A stretch of DNA of 64,000 nucleotides from Planctomycetota bacterium. Lineage in GTDB: Bacteria; Planctomycetota; PUPC01; JACPCR01. The notes beneath the pieces are model-generated. The model was not told the origin of the DNA and ran no database searches. It was given only the letters and a program-made list of their open reading frames with translations. The translations under genes and the position numbers were made by a program. Shown one piece after another: positions 17,938 to 26,849 of the stretch. The first letter of the stretch is position 1. Every line of letters begins with the position of its first letter. The stretch lies in assembly GCA_016179685.1 (NCBI GenBank), contig JACPCR010000062.1, positions 124,001 to 188,000 of the forward strand, read 5' to 3'.

Positions 17938-19143
17938 ATGGCCAAGCGCAGCATCCACGGTCTCGAGGTCGAGGGCAGGCGAGTCCTCGTCCGGGCGGAC
18001 TTCAATGTTCCCCTCAACGATCGGGGGCAGATCACGGACGATGGCCGCATCCGCGCGACGCTGCCGACCCTCGAGCATCTTCTCGGCCGGTCCGGCCGCC
18101 TCATCTTGATGTCGCACCTGGGGAGGCCGGACGGCAGGCGGGTGGAGCGATACGGGCTGCGGCCCGTCGCCGTGCGGCTGCGGGAGCTGCTCGGCCGGCC
18201 CGTGGAGCTGTTGCCGGACTGCGTGGGGCCTGGAGTCGAGGCGCGGGTCGATGCCCTTCGGCCCGGGGAAGTGGTTCTGCTGGAGAACCTGCGATTCCAC
18301 GCGGGCGAGGAGGCGAACGATCCGGGCTTTGCCTCGGGCCTGGCTCGACTCGGCGAGGCGTATGTCAACGACGCCTTCGGCGCAGCGCACCGCGCCCATG
18401 CCTCGGTCTCGACGGCCATCACGTCGAAGCTGCCCTCCGCGGCCGGCCTCCTCATGGCCCGGGAACTCGAGTACCTGGGCCTGGCCCTGAAGAATCCGCC
18501 CCGGCCCTTCTACGCGCTGCTCGGCGGGGCAAAAATCTCGGATAAGATCGGCGTGGTCCGAAACTTGATGGACCGGGTCGACGGACTCCTCGTCGGCGGA
18601 GGAATGTCGAACACCTTCCACCGCGCGCTCGGACGCCCCATGGGCGTCTCCCTCGTGGACGAGAAATCGCAGGCCCTCTCCCTGCAATTGCTCGAGACGG
18701 CTCGGATGAAAGGCGTGGAATTCCTCCTGCCCGCCGATTACCTCGTGGCGGAACGCGGACCCCAGGCCAAGGCCGAGGTGCGCCTGGCCGAGATGCCCGA
18801 TCCGGGCGTCCCGGCCGGATGGGCCGCCGTGGACATCGGCCCGAAGACCAGGACCCAGTTCCTCGAGCGCCTGGCCCTGGCCCGGTGCATCCTCTGGAAC
18901 GGGCCCGTCGGGGTCTACGAAGTGCCTGCCTTCGCCGAAGGAACTCGGGTCCTCGCGGAGGCCATCTCGGGCCTGACCGACCGCGGCACGGTCACGATCC
19001 TCGGAGGAGGAGATACCGCTGCCGCCGCCACCCGGGCCGGGCTCACTCGATTCAGCCACGTCTCGACGGGAGGCGGCGCCTCCCTCGAGTTCCTGGGCGG
19101 AGTCGAGCTGCCCGGCGTCGCCGCTCTGCCGGACGCGGATTGA
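17938..19143 (+). CDS. pgk: Phosphoglycerate kinase
   Basis: A 401-residue enzyme that transfers phosphate from 1,3-bisphosphoglycerate to ADP. Signature segments: VLVRADFNVPLN, LMSHLGRPDG, LLENLRFHAGEE, NDAFGAAHRAHAS, LLGGAKISDKIGV and the C-terminal hinge/nucleotide part ILGGGDTAAAATRAG. The length is normal. It lies 3 bases downstream of gap; accD follows after 134 bases. Confidence 0.97.
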   Translation: MAKRSIHGLEVEGRRVLVRADFNVPLNDRGQITDDGRIRATLPTLEHLLGRSGRLILMSHLGRPDGRRVERYGLRPVAVRLRELLGRPVELLPDCVGPGVEARVDALRPGEVVLLENLRFHAGEEANDPGFASGLARLGEAYVNDAFGAAHRAHASVSTAITSKLPSAAGLLMARELEYLGLALKNPPRPFYALLGGAKISDKIGVVRNLMDRVDGLLVGGGMSNTFHRALGRPMGVSLVDEKSQALSLQLLETARMKGVEFLLPADYLVAERGPQAKAEVRLAEMPDPGVPAGWAAVDIGPKTRTQFLERLALARCILWNGPVGVYEVPAFAEGTRVLAEAISGLTDRGTVTILGGGDTAAAATRAGLTRFSHVSTGGGASLEFLGGVELPGVAALPDAD

Positions 19144-19277
19144 CTCGCTTCCCCCGGTGAGTCTTTCCGCCTGGACCCTTGGGCACGCTGCGGGGAAGGT
19201 CCGCCTTCACGCAGCCGGAATGGATTCCTCTTGTCCCTCCCTGTCTTGCACCTTTCACTCCCCTGAAGGGCTGAACC

Positions 19278-20234
19278 ATGAGCTGGACCAATTGGCGTAA
19301 AAAGCTCTCCCTCCGCACGAAGAAGGAAGTCCCGGACGGACTCTTCCTCACTTGCGAGGGATGCCAGAAGATGATCTACAAGAAGCACAAGGAAGAGGGC
19401 ATGGAGGTATGCCCGGAGTGCGACTACCATTTTTACTTGCCCATCCAGAAACGCCTCGAGATGCTCCTGGACCCCGGCTCCTTCGAGGAACGCTTTGCGG
19501 ATATTGGGCCGACGGACCCGCTGAGGTTCGTGGACCGCGAGCCTTACGAGACACGGCTCAAGAAGGTCCAGGCCCAGACGGGCACGAAGGACGCCATCCT
19601 CGTGGGGATCGGCAGCATCCAGGGCCGAAAGGCAGCCCTCGGGCTCATGGACTTCCGGTTCATGGGCGGCTCGATGGGGTCCGTCGTGGGCGAGAAGATC
19701 ACCCGCATCACCGAGTGCGCGCTCGAGCGGCTCATGCCGCTCGTCATCCTCTCCGCTTCCGGAGGCGCCCGCATGCAAGAGGGCGCCCTCTCCCTCATGC
19801 AGATGGCAAAGACGAGCTGCGCCCTCGCACGGCTCAGCGAGGCCGGCATCCTCTACGTCTCCGTGCTGACGAACCCGACCACTGCGGGCGTGCTCGCCAG
19901 CTTCGCCGGGCTGGGCGATATCATCATCGCCGAGCCCAAGGCCCTGATCGGGTTCACCGGGCCCCGCGTCATCAAGGAGACCATCAAGCAAGACCTTCCC
20001 CCGGGCTTCCAGCGGTCCGAGTTCCTCCTCGAACACGGATTGATCGATATGATCGTCCACCGGCGCGACCTGCGGGAAAGACTCGGACAGGTCCTGCAGT
20101 TCTGCCCGGAGCGCCCGGCCTCTCCGGGCCGTGAGGAGGACCCCAGTGGACGTCACGAGGCACTCCCGCTCTGGCAGCGGGCCGGGGAAACCGCCCACGC
20201 CAGCGCCACCGTCCCGCCTCAGGTCGTCAAATGA
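19278..20234 (+). CDS. accD: Acetyl-CoA carboxylase carboxyltransferase subunit beta
   Basis: A 318-residue cytoplasmic subunit of acetyl-CoA carboxylase, which makes malonyl-CoA for fatty acid synthesis. It has the N-terminal zinc ribbon (CEGC at about 32-35, CPEC about 20 residues on), then the crotonase-like core: DFRFMGGSMGSVVGEKI, SASGGARMQEGALSLMQMAK and GPRVIKETIKQ. The C-terminal about 45 residues (SPGREEDPSGRHEALPLWQR...) are an extension without family signal. The ATG is preceded by AAGGGCTG. accA is not in the window. Same strand as gap-pgk. Confidence 0.96.
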   Translation: MSWTNWRKKLSLRTKKEVPDGLFLTCEGCQKMIYKKHKEEGMEVCPECDYHFYLPIQKRLEMLLDPGSFEERFADIGPTDPLRFVDREPYETRLKKVQAQTGTKDAILVGIGSIQGRKAALGLMDFRFMGGSMGSVVGEKITRITECALERLMPLVILSASGGARMQEGALSLMQMAKTSCALARLSEAGILYVSVLTNPTTAGVLASFAGLGDIIIAEPKALIGFTGPRVIKETIKQDLPPGFQRSEFLLEHGLIDMIVHRRDLRERLGQVLQFCPERPASPGREEDPSGRHEALPLWQRAGETAHASATVPPQVVK

Positions 20235-20337
20235 GACGGGGGCGTCCGTGGTTCGAGGCGGGTTCTCCCAGGCGTGCCTCCCTCCCTGCGTCTTCGGGCA
20301 CACGGATTGAGGGAAGCCGCGGAACGGAAAACACCTC

Positions 20338-21198
20338 ATGTTCGGACTGTGGAGAAAGAAGGACCTGACCGATGAGATTTTCCCCGGGCTCACGGCCTTC
20401 GATAAGCTGGGGACCATCTCCGAGGGGAAGAAGTCCATCCTTTACCGCGTGCGGGGGCCCGACCGCAAGAGCGAATTCTGCCTGAAAATCCTGAAGCCCG
20501 CGGCGGCCCAGGTGGCCGACAAGCTGCGCCGGATCGGCATGAAGTGGGAAGGCGACTGGAATCTCGGGTTCGACCATCCGAACATTGTCCAGACCTTCTA
20601 TGCCGGCAAGGAGAACGAGACCTATTTTCTGCTGCTCGAATATCTGTCCGGGCAGAGCCTGCTGCACGTCATCCACCAGGAGCCTCAGAAGATCGCTGGA
20701 CGCCGCCATGAGCTGGCCTGCAGCATGGCGGAAACGCTGTCCTACCTGCACCAGCAGAACGTGATTCACCGTGACATCTGCCCGAAGAACTTCATGTTCA
20801 ACGACCGAAAGATGCTCAAGCTCATCGATTTCGGGGTGTGCATCTCCTCGAGCGACCGTGTGCTGACGCGAGGCAACTGGACGGGCACGCCGAGCTACAT
20901 GGCGCCGGAGATCGTGACGAACAAGCAATACAATGAGCAGACGGACGTCTACGCCTTCGGGGTCACGCTTTACGAGCTGTTCACCGGGGTCAAGCCCTTC
21001 AAGGGCGACGACGCACAATCCGTGATGATGCAGCACCTGCGCGCCCAGGCCCCAGCCCCCCGAGAGTTGAAACCGGAGATACCACCCGAATTGGAAGCCC
21101 TGGTCCTGCGGGCGATGGACCGAAGGGCGAACTCGCGTTACCAGCGGATGGAGGACGTGTTCAACGCCCTGAAAGGCCTGAGCGGCGTCACGCTCTGA
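20338..21198 (+). CDS. Small Ser/Thr protein kinase
   Basis: A 286-residue eukaryotic-type kinase consisting of little more than the catalytic domain. Motifs: glycine-loop equivalent TISEGKKSILYRV (glycine-poor), lysine in EFCLKILKP, catalytic loop HRDICPKNFMF, DFGVCI, and the activation segment GTPSYMAPEI. DVYAFGVTLYELFTG and the late arginine (NSRYQRMEDV) complete it. No membrane segment or sensor domain. The missing HRDxKxxN lysine is notable: HRDICPKN has the lysine one position later. The gene ends 3 bases from the convergent gene's stop. Confidence 0.92.
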   Translation: MFGLWRKKDLTDEIFPGLTAFDKLGTISEGKKSILYRVRGPDRKSEFCLKILKPAAAQVADKLRRIGMKWEGDWNLGFDHPNIVQTFYAGKENETYFLLLEYLSGQSLLHVIHQEPQKIAGRRHELACSMAETLSYLHQQNVIHRDICPKNFMFNDRKMLKLIDFGVCISSSDRVLTRGNWTGTPSYMAPEIVTNKQYNEQTDVYAFGVTLYELFTGVKPFKGDDAQSVMMQHLRAQAPAPRELKPEIPPELEALVLRAMDRRANSRYQRMEDVFNALKGLSGVTL

Positions 21199-21201
21199 AC
21201 C

Positions 21202-23706
21202 TCAGCGATGCACGGGCCGGGCCATGGAGAGGCGGGCAAGCCGCTGAATCTCTGGCGAGGGGTGCTTCAAGGCCGCGTCGAGAACACGACGGCGCACCTC
21301 CGGCTTCCATCGCGGCGTCACCCGCAGGGCCAGACGCGCCCCCGGCGCATCGGGGCCGGATGCCAGGTCCAGCAGCGCCGCGGCCAGGTTCCCCTCGACC
21401 TCCGGATCGCCGAGACCGGCTGCGAGACGGAACGGAAGCCGCCAGAGCTCCGGAACGGTGCATCCCCGGACGAGCGGCATCAGGTCCAGCACCGCCGCCC
21501 GGTCCAGTTCACGGTCGGGCCCCGGTGTGAGCGCGGCCAGGCCAAAGGGCGACAGGAGCGGATGGTTGTGCCGGCTGATCTCCGTGGCGAAGGCGCCGGC
21601 CAAGACGCGGGGCGTCCGGCCGAGCATCTCCTGGCAGAAGGCCTGGCGGCGGTAGAGCACGGGCAGGCGGATTTGGCCCACTTCGATCATGCTCAAGAGC
21701 AACTTGTCGTCCTTGTTCAAGATCATGATGGCCAGTGCGTTCTGGAACTGCTCGATCTCCTCGGCGTCTTTCAAAAGAGCGTCGAGAAGCGGGCCGACGG
21801 CCTCCGGGTCGCCCAAGCGGCAGCGGGCCACGAGCGACTGCTGGTAGATGTTCTCGTTCAGGTCGGGAACATCATCGACCTGCATCATCTCCTGCCGTTT
21901 CTGGAGGAATGACCCGGTGGTCCGGCGCAGGTCTTCCCGATAGCGGGCGTCTCCCAGGTCGCCCAGGCCCAGGACCGCGCCGAGGATCAATCGCTCCTCC
22001 GCGCCGAGGTCCAGCCCGGCACCCAGGTCCAGCGATGCGTCCGCGCCGGAGGCATCATCCTGTTCCCTTGAAGAGAGGGCCTGGGCGCCCGGATCGAGGA
22101 AACGGGAGAGGACATCCCCGGCGTTCGGGGCGCGGCAGAGGCCGAGGACTTGCAGGCCGAGCGAGGCCTTGCCGGGCGCCCGGGACTCGATCAGCTCCTC
22201 GGCCTCATCGGTGAAGTCCTCGCGGACATAGGGCCGGATGGCCTCCGCCACGCTCTGGATGAATGCCCGGCCCGGGTCCTTCTCCAGATGACTGACGGTC
22301 GAAAGCAGTTCCCTCGAATATGCCTCGTCGCGGCAGCCCGAAAGCAGGGTGATGAATTCACCCTGCCGGGCCTCCGCATCCTCATCCGGGGCAGGAACGA
22401 CGAACTGCTCCAGCCTCTTGCGGACGCCCTCGTCCAGCACGGCCGGCCGATCCTCGCGGGACGGCATGACCAGCCATCGGCACACGTCGGATACGAGCCG
22501 GGGCATGTCGCCCCATTCCCAGAAGGCGAGCTGGCCTTCCGGCGGGTCACCTTCCGCGGTGAAGGCGACCACGCCGACCCGTCCCTCGCCGACGTCCCCG
22601 ACGGCGACTACGGGTCGGCCCGCGGCCTGGACGAGGGCGCGGCATCCGGCCTTCAGCTCCACCGGGTGGTAATAGTAGAGGTGCGGGGCAAGGTCCCAGG
22701 AGAGGTCGGGAGACAAGATGTCCTCCGTTCCGGGGACTGGTGCGAGGGCCCACCCCTCCTTCGCCTGAAGCCGTTGATCACTCGACAAGCGGACGGGAAG
22801 AAGCCTCTCCAGGGCGGTGAAGCGGTATTGGCCCGGCCCGAGGGCGTAGGGACCGCCGAGGACGAGCAGCGCCCCTCCGTGGCGCACGTATTCTTCGAGG
22901 AGGAATCGTCCCTGTGCGCGGAGGGCCGGCGCGTCCACGTTGGCCAGGATCACCAGGTGATGGCGCATCAGGCCCTGCCCGGTGGACGGGAACTGGCTCA
23001 GATAGGTGCCCGCCTGGGCGGTGCCGTGGTAGGAAGAGGTGACCAGCGCCCCTCCCAGCTCGGCCATCGCTTCCTCCAGGCCGAAGAAGGACCACCAGAG
23101 CCCCTTCGCCACGTGGACGCGCAGGGGCGAAGGTCGAGGAAAAATCCAGACGCCGGGCTGCGCCAGCCCGCCTCTCTTTTCCAGCAGTTCCCTTTCGGTG
23201 TAGAGCTTCTCGGAGACCACGGTAACGCTGTCCACGAGAACACGACCCTTCCCCGGCCAGGTCGCTACGATGGCGAAGAAACCGCCCTCGTCTTTCTCCG
23301 CCGTAACCGTGAATTCCTGGTACGTGTTCGGCGCCCGGAAGTCCGTCCCCTTCACCTCGAGGGAGAAGCGGTCCGCCGCCGCCCGAAATACCGGCTCATC
23401 CAGGACGTTGCCGTCCACCTTGACGCGCCAGATCACCCGGTAAATTCCGGCCGGGCGCGCGTAAGAATAGAACGAGCAGATGGGGCTGCCCGGCTCGCTC
23501 TTCCCCGGGATGGCGGCCTGGGCGGTCCCCCCTTGCGCATCCGGGTCCTCGACGACGAAACGGGCCGTGCCTTTGAAATCCGTATCGGCCTGGCGAGGAT
23601 AATGGACCAGGCGGACCTCGTCCTCGCCAGCGACAACGGGCAGGGTGAGCAGGAGGCCGCCGATGCAAGCCAGCAGTCGAAAATCAGGAGGGGCGAGCTT
23701 TTTCAT
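21202..23706 (-). CDS. Large secreted protein with GATase-like and HEAT-like regions
   Basis: An 834-residue exported protein (signal peptide MKKLAPPDFRLLACIGGLLL...VAGE). After a beta-rich N-terminal domain (about 25-165) there is an alpha/beta region like the class I glutamine amidotransferase-like fold seen in ThuA and DUF4159-like proteins: LVILANVDAPAL, YVRHGGALLVLGGPYALG, GRVGVVAFTAEGDPPEG. The C-terminal half (about 430-834) is helical, with HEAT-like repeats of LGDPEVEGNLAAALLDLA type. No complete catalytic triad was recognised. Its ATG overlaps the stop of the upstream gene (ATGA), so the two are co-translated. Function unknown. Confidence 0.75.
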   Translation of the reverse strand: MKKLAPPDFRLLACIGGLLLTLPVVAGEDEVRLVHYPRQADTDFKGTARFVVEDPDAQGGTAQAAIPGKSEPGSPICSFYSYARPAGIYRVIWRVKVDGNVLDEPVFRAAADRFSLEVKGTDFRAPNTYQEFTVTAEKDEGGFFAIVATWPGKGRVLVDSVTVVSEKLYTERELLEKRGGLAQPGVWIFPRPSPLRVHVAKGLWWSFFGLEEAMAELGGALVTSSYHGTAQAGTYLSQFPSTGQGLMRHHLVILANVDAPALRAQGRFLLEEYVRHGGALLVLGGPYALGPGQYRFTALERLLPVRLSSDQRLQAKEGWALAPVPGTEDILSPDLSWDLAPHLYYYHPVELKAGCRALVQAAGRPVVAVGDVGEGRVGVVAFTAEGDPPEGQLAFWEWGDMPRLVSDVCRWLVMPSREDRPAVLDEGVRKRLEQFVVPAPDEDAEARQGEFITLLSGCRDEAYSRELLSTVSHLEKDPGRAFIQSVAEAIRPYVREDFTDEAEELIESRAPGKASLGLQVLGLCRAPNAGDVLSRFLDPGAQALSSREQDDASGADASLDLGAGLDLGAEERLILGAVLGLGDLGDARYREDLRRTTGSFLQKRQEMMQVDDVPDLNENIYQQSLVARCRLGDPEAVGPLLDALLKDAEEIEQFQNALAIMILNKDDKLLLSMIEVGQIRLPVLYRRQAFCQEMLGRTPRVLAGAFATEISRHNHPLLSPFGLAALTPGPDRELDRAAVLDLMPLVRGCTVPELWRLPFRLAAGLGDPEVEGNLAAALLDLASGPDAPGARLALRVTPRWKPEVRRRVLDAALKHPSPEIQRLARLSMARPVHR

Positions 23707-26057
23707 TCGAAGGGTCCCGCGCCGGCCAGATCGACGACCACGGTGCTCCAGAAGCGCAGGCGCGGCACCGTGAAGGCGATGCGGCCTTCCCCGGGGCTTT
23801 CATACGGGATCGATCTCTGCGTCAAGCTGTATTCAGCGGTCAGAAACCACACGTTGCGGACGGCCGATCCGGCCGGCAGCCTGAGGGAGAGCCTCAAATG
23901 CTCCCTGAGCGGGGGCGTCTTGTTGTCGTCGTGGGTATAGAGCACCGCTTCCGCAGGCTTCTGGATCAGATGGACGATGAGCTGCCTTCTGCCGCCGCCC
24001 ATGTCCCTCTGGTGCACGTAATCCTTCCAGAGCCAAAGGAAGGACTCCGACTCACCGACCTCGAGCCACTTTTCGGGCGACTTGACCGGGATGACGTTGA
24101 GGTCCCAGAGCAGGCCGGCGAAACGCGTGGCGAACTGGGCGTAATTAGCGACGGAAGCTTCGAGCCAGTCGTAGCAGGGGTGGGTATTGCCGGCCAGCCA
24201 GAAGATGTACTGGTAGACGAGGTCATTGGGGAAGCACTTATCCATGCCGATGGCGAGGAAATGGCCGCCCGACTCGCGCGCCTCGTTCTTGAATTCGAGA
24301 ATCCGCCGGGCAAACACCTCGTAGGTCGCACCGCCGGTGAACGACATGCCGCCGCCACCGAATTGGCGGATGCCTTCCTCCATGATTCCGCCGCCGCCTT
24401 CGCAGTGTTCCCGAAAGGCATCGATGAGGTCCGGCACGCGGTGCGGCACGCTGGAATTGTAACCGAACTGGAATGATGGAATCTCCGCCCGGACCACCTC
24501 TTTCACGACCTTCACCAGCGCGGCCGATTCGTTCGAGATGCTGTGGGAGTCATAGCGGACCGCGTCCCAGCCGAACATCCGATGGGTCGCGATCAGTTCC
24601 CGAGCGTGATGGCGTATCGCTTCTCCTCCAGCCCCATGACGGATGATGGTCAACGGCCACACGTGCATGGGAAAGCGCTTCTTGTCGGTCCCCATCGGGT
24701 TTCGGTCCCAGCGGTCAAACCACCCGACGTTGAACGCGCTGGCGTATCCGAGGTCGGGCCGGCGCCGGATCATCTCGAAGGCGGGAGGGCCGTCCCCGCC
24801 CCAGATGTTGGAGTAGACGGCAAAGGCAATCCCGGCCTTGTGCCCCTCCTCGATCTGCATCTTTGTCCCCTGCACGCTGCCGTAGTAGCAGCCCTGGCCG
24901 CCCCACCAGCTTTCGGTGTCCGGAGTGAAATCGCCGAACTCGTCCGGCGCCCAGAATCCGGACTCGACGAAGTTCTGGTAACGGGCCTTGTTGGACGCCG
25001 CGGACTGGATGGCGCGTTCGCGGGTCACGTGAGCGGTGAACTGGGATGGCCCCCGGCCCGTGATCAGCACGGCCCACAGGTTGTCGTGAACGGTGAAGAA
25101 CTCGCTCCGTTCCGCAAGCTGCCGATCGCCCTCGGTTGCACGGCAGCGGACCTCGTAGCCCCACTTCTTTTCCACCGGGGGACCCTGGCAGGTGAACGAT
25201 GCGCCGGCTCCGGCTGCCAGGTCCAGTGTTCGCTCGTCGACGGGAATCACGGTGTCCAGGTCGTGCACGAAAATGGTCTCGAGACGCAGCGTACGGCCCT
25301 GGACGTCCGCATTGCGAACACCGACGGAGACCGCTGGACTCTCACCGGGCAGATAGCGAATCTTGTCCACCGAGAGGGTCTCGATGGAAACGTCCGAGGC
25401 CCGGGTCACAGAGACTTGCTCGATCGCCATGTAGAGATATTTCAGCGCGGCGAGGGGCGGCTCCTCTGAAAGCTCGACATCGATGTCGTCGTCGGTCAAC
25501 CCTTCGGCCGCCTCGCCCGTGCCGGCCATCTCCTTGACCGTGGGGAGGTCCTTCTTCTCCACTCGGACGTCGGCCCGGCGGTCGGGCCGGAGTGCGACGC
25601 GTTTCCAGGAGAGCGTCAGGGTCGCCTGGCCTCGTTCCGGGACCACGAAATTGCACGGAATGTCTTGAAAAACTCCAGCTTGCTCGATGAGAAGGATATC
25701 GAAAGGGCGATCGCCGCGGCCAGCTCCGCCGACCCCGAGATGCCACTGGAGCGGCGCCGTGTTCTCGTCGTTGATCCTCGGCAGCTTGATCCGGAACTGG
25801 ACGCGATAACAACCCGGCCGCAGCGGAGGCGTCCCAGCGTCGAACGCCGTGCCGGACAGCTTCGAGACGTCGGCCACAACGCACCGGCCATTCCGTGCTC
25901 CAGGGTCCCGCGCCAGGATCGAATCCGCGAGACCCGACGCCAGGTCGATCTCGAGGCGCTCGCCCCACGCGTCGCACGGTGCAAACAGAACAAGAAGAAC
26001 AAGAAGGAGGGAAGGATGAAGAAAAATCAAAGATTGATTCGTGAAAGTTTGCGTCAT
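23703..26057 (-). CDS. Large secreted protein, glycoside-hydrolase-like
   Basis: A 784-residue exported protein with a clear signal peptide (SLIFLHPSLLLVLLVLFAPCDA). The first about 330 residues are beta-rich and include carbohydrate-binding-like strands and a CARDB-like stretch (GESPAVSVGVRNADVQ). The rest looks like a TIM barrel: AGIAFAVYSNIWGGDG, MFGWDAVRYDSHSISNES, IPSFQFGYNSS, FLAIGMDKCFPND, followed by a beta domain. WDAVRYDSHS resembles the nucleophile strand of alpha-glycosidases, but I cannot place it in a GH family. It overlaps the next gene by 4 bases (ATGA). Confidence 0.7.
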   Translation of the reverse strand: MTQTFTNQSLIFLHPSLLLVLLVLFAPCDAWGERLEIDLASGLADSILARDPGARNGRCVVADVSKLSGTAFDAGTPPLRPGCYRVQFRIKLPRINDENTAPLQWHLGVGGAGRGDRPFDILLIEQAGVFQDIPCNFVVPERGQATLTLSWKRVALRPDRRADVRVEKKDLPTVKEMAGTGEAAEGLTDDDIDVELSEEPPLAALKYLYMAIEQVSVTRASDVSIETLSVDKIRYLPGESPAVSVGVRNADVQGRTLRLETIFVHDLDTVIPVDERTLDLAAGAGASFTCQGPPVEKKWGYEVRCRATEGDRQLAERSEFFTVHDNLWAVLITGRGPSQFTAHVTRERAIQSAASNKARYQNFVESGFWAPDEFGDFTPDTESWWGGQGCYYGSVQGTKMQIEEGHKAGIAFAVYSNIWGGDGPPAFEMIRRRPDLGYASAFNVGWFDRWDRNPMGTDKKRFPMHVWPLTIIRHGAGGEAIRHHARELIATHRMFGWDAVRYDSHSISNESAALVKVVKEVVRAEIPSFQFGYNSSVPHRVPDLIDAFREHCEGGGGIMEEGIRQFGGGGMSFTGGATYEVFARRILEFKNEARESGGHFLAIGMDKCFPNDLVYQYIFWLAGNTHPCYDWLEASVANYAQFATRFAGLLWDLNVIPVKSPEKWLEVGESESFLWLWKDYVHQRDMGGGRRQLIVHLIQKPAEAVLYTHDDNKTPPLREHLRLSLRLPAGSAVRNVWFLTAEYSLTQRSIPYESPGEGRIAFTVPRLRFWSTVVVDLAGAGPFE

Positions 26058-26417
26058 GTGCGTGTAATTTTTCCCTATCCGCGGCTTTCCCTCTTAAGAA
26101 ACCGCTGTCCTCTAAAACAAAACCTTTGGGAGAAGCGCTTGCCGTATCTTATTTCGGTTCTGGTCGTTTGAGCCACATGACCCAGTTTGAGGCAACGCTG
26201 CGCTAACGATGTGCTTCAAGGCCGACTTTCTTACCGCATCGGACAAAATCGCACCGGAATCCCCATGATAATATTGGAATAGCGGTTTGCGCAAAGTGTG
26301 GTGAAACCCATTGTGGCGGGACTTCCACGGCGACCCTTGCTATAATCCGCTCCGCTCCTGTCCGTGGCTGCGTCCGATGAAAAGCGAATTCTCCTTTGCG
26401 CATCCGGGAGTCTCAGC
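26058..26417. other. Intergenic region between divergent genes
   Basis: 360 bases, relatively AT-rich on the left. The segment TGAGGCAACGCTGCGCTAAC (26190-26209) resembles TGAGGCAGTGCTTCGCTAAC at 289-308, a short dispersed repeat. The right end carries an extended -10 element for the PA2779-like gene. No gene or RNA seen. Confidence 0.5.
26338..26346 (+). promoter_or_regulatory. Candidate extended -10 promoter element
   Basis: TGCTATAAT (TGn plus perfect TATAAT) lies 71 bases before the start of the PA2779-like gene. No good -35 box; an extended -10 can work without one. Confidence 0.45.
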
Positions 26418-26849
26418 ATGACCCTGCCCGTTTGGTCCGGACGGCTTTCTCTCAGCGTGGGCCTCGGCTCGATCGTTCTTCTTGCCAGCCTCGCGGGCGA
26501 CCTCGCCGCCGGCATGGTCGAGTCCCAGGAAGCACCTGCCTCCATCGACTGCCGGCGGGACCGTGCGGCAAAGCTCGAGCGCCTCGATGCCCTCTGCCGG
26601 CTTGAAGCCGTCGAACGACATCTGCGCCGCCTCGGCCTCGACCCGGACGAAGCCCGAGAACGCATCGCCTGCTTGAGCGACGCGGACATGAATGCCCTGT
26701 CGGAGCGCCTCGATCAGCTCCTGCCCGGCGGTCAGGAAACCTACCAGGACAAGCCGCTCTACCAGCGCATTGGGTTCTGGTTTCTCTGGGCCGCGGTCAT
26801 CGCCCTGATCATCATCACTTTCGCAGCCATCGGCAGCAACGTGACCTAA
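26418..26849 (+). CDS. PA2779-like small membrane protein, copy 2
   Basis: A 143-residue protein with an N-terminal signal/membrane segment (LGSIVLLASLAGDLAAG), then MVESQEA, a charged middle (RLEAVERHLRRLGLDPDEARERIACLSDADMNALSERLDQL) and a C-terminal membrane helix (IGFWFLWAAVIALIIITFAAIG). The order and the VERxLxxLGLxxDExxxRIxxLSD pattern match the gene at 15342-15743, so the two are paralogues of the PA2779/DUF6627 type. GGGAG stands 7 bases before ATG 26418. A hairpin repeat begins directly after the stop. Function unknown. Confidence 0.75.
   Translation: MTLPVWSGRLSLSVGLGSIVLLASLAGDLAAGMVESQEAPASIDCRRDRAAKLERLDALCRLEAVERHLRRLGLDPDEARERIACLSDADMNALSERLDQLLPGGQETYQDKPLYQRIGFWFLWAAVIALIIITFAAIGSNVT

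Noticed and set aside
16897..19059. 720-codon open frame antisense to gap-pgk
   Set aside because: Shadow of GC-rich coding DNA; no protein-like motifs, and both genes beneath are certain.
22150..23940. 596-codon open frame antisense to the coupled secreted pair
   Set aside because: Runs across the junction of two genes on the other strand; shadow composition.
26058..26417. tRNA or small RNA in the AT-richer gap
   Set aside because: No cloverleaf, CCA end or strong hairpin plus T run found by eye.
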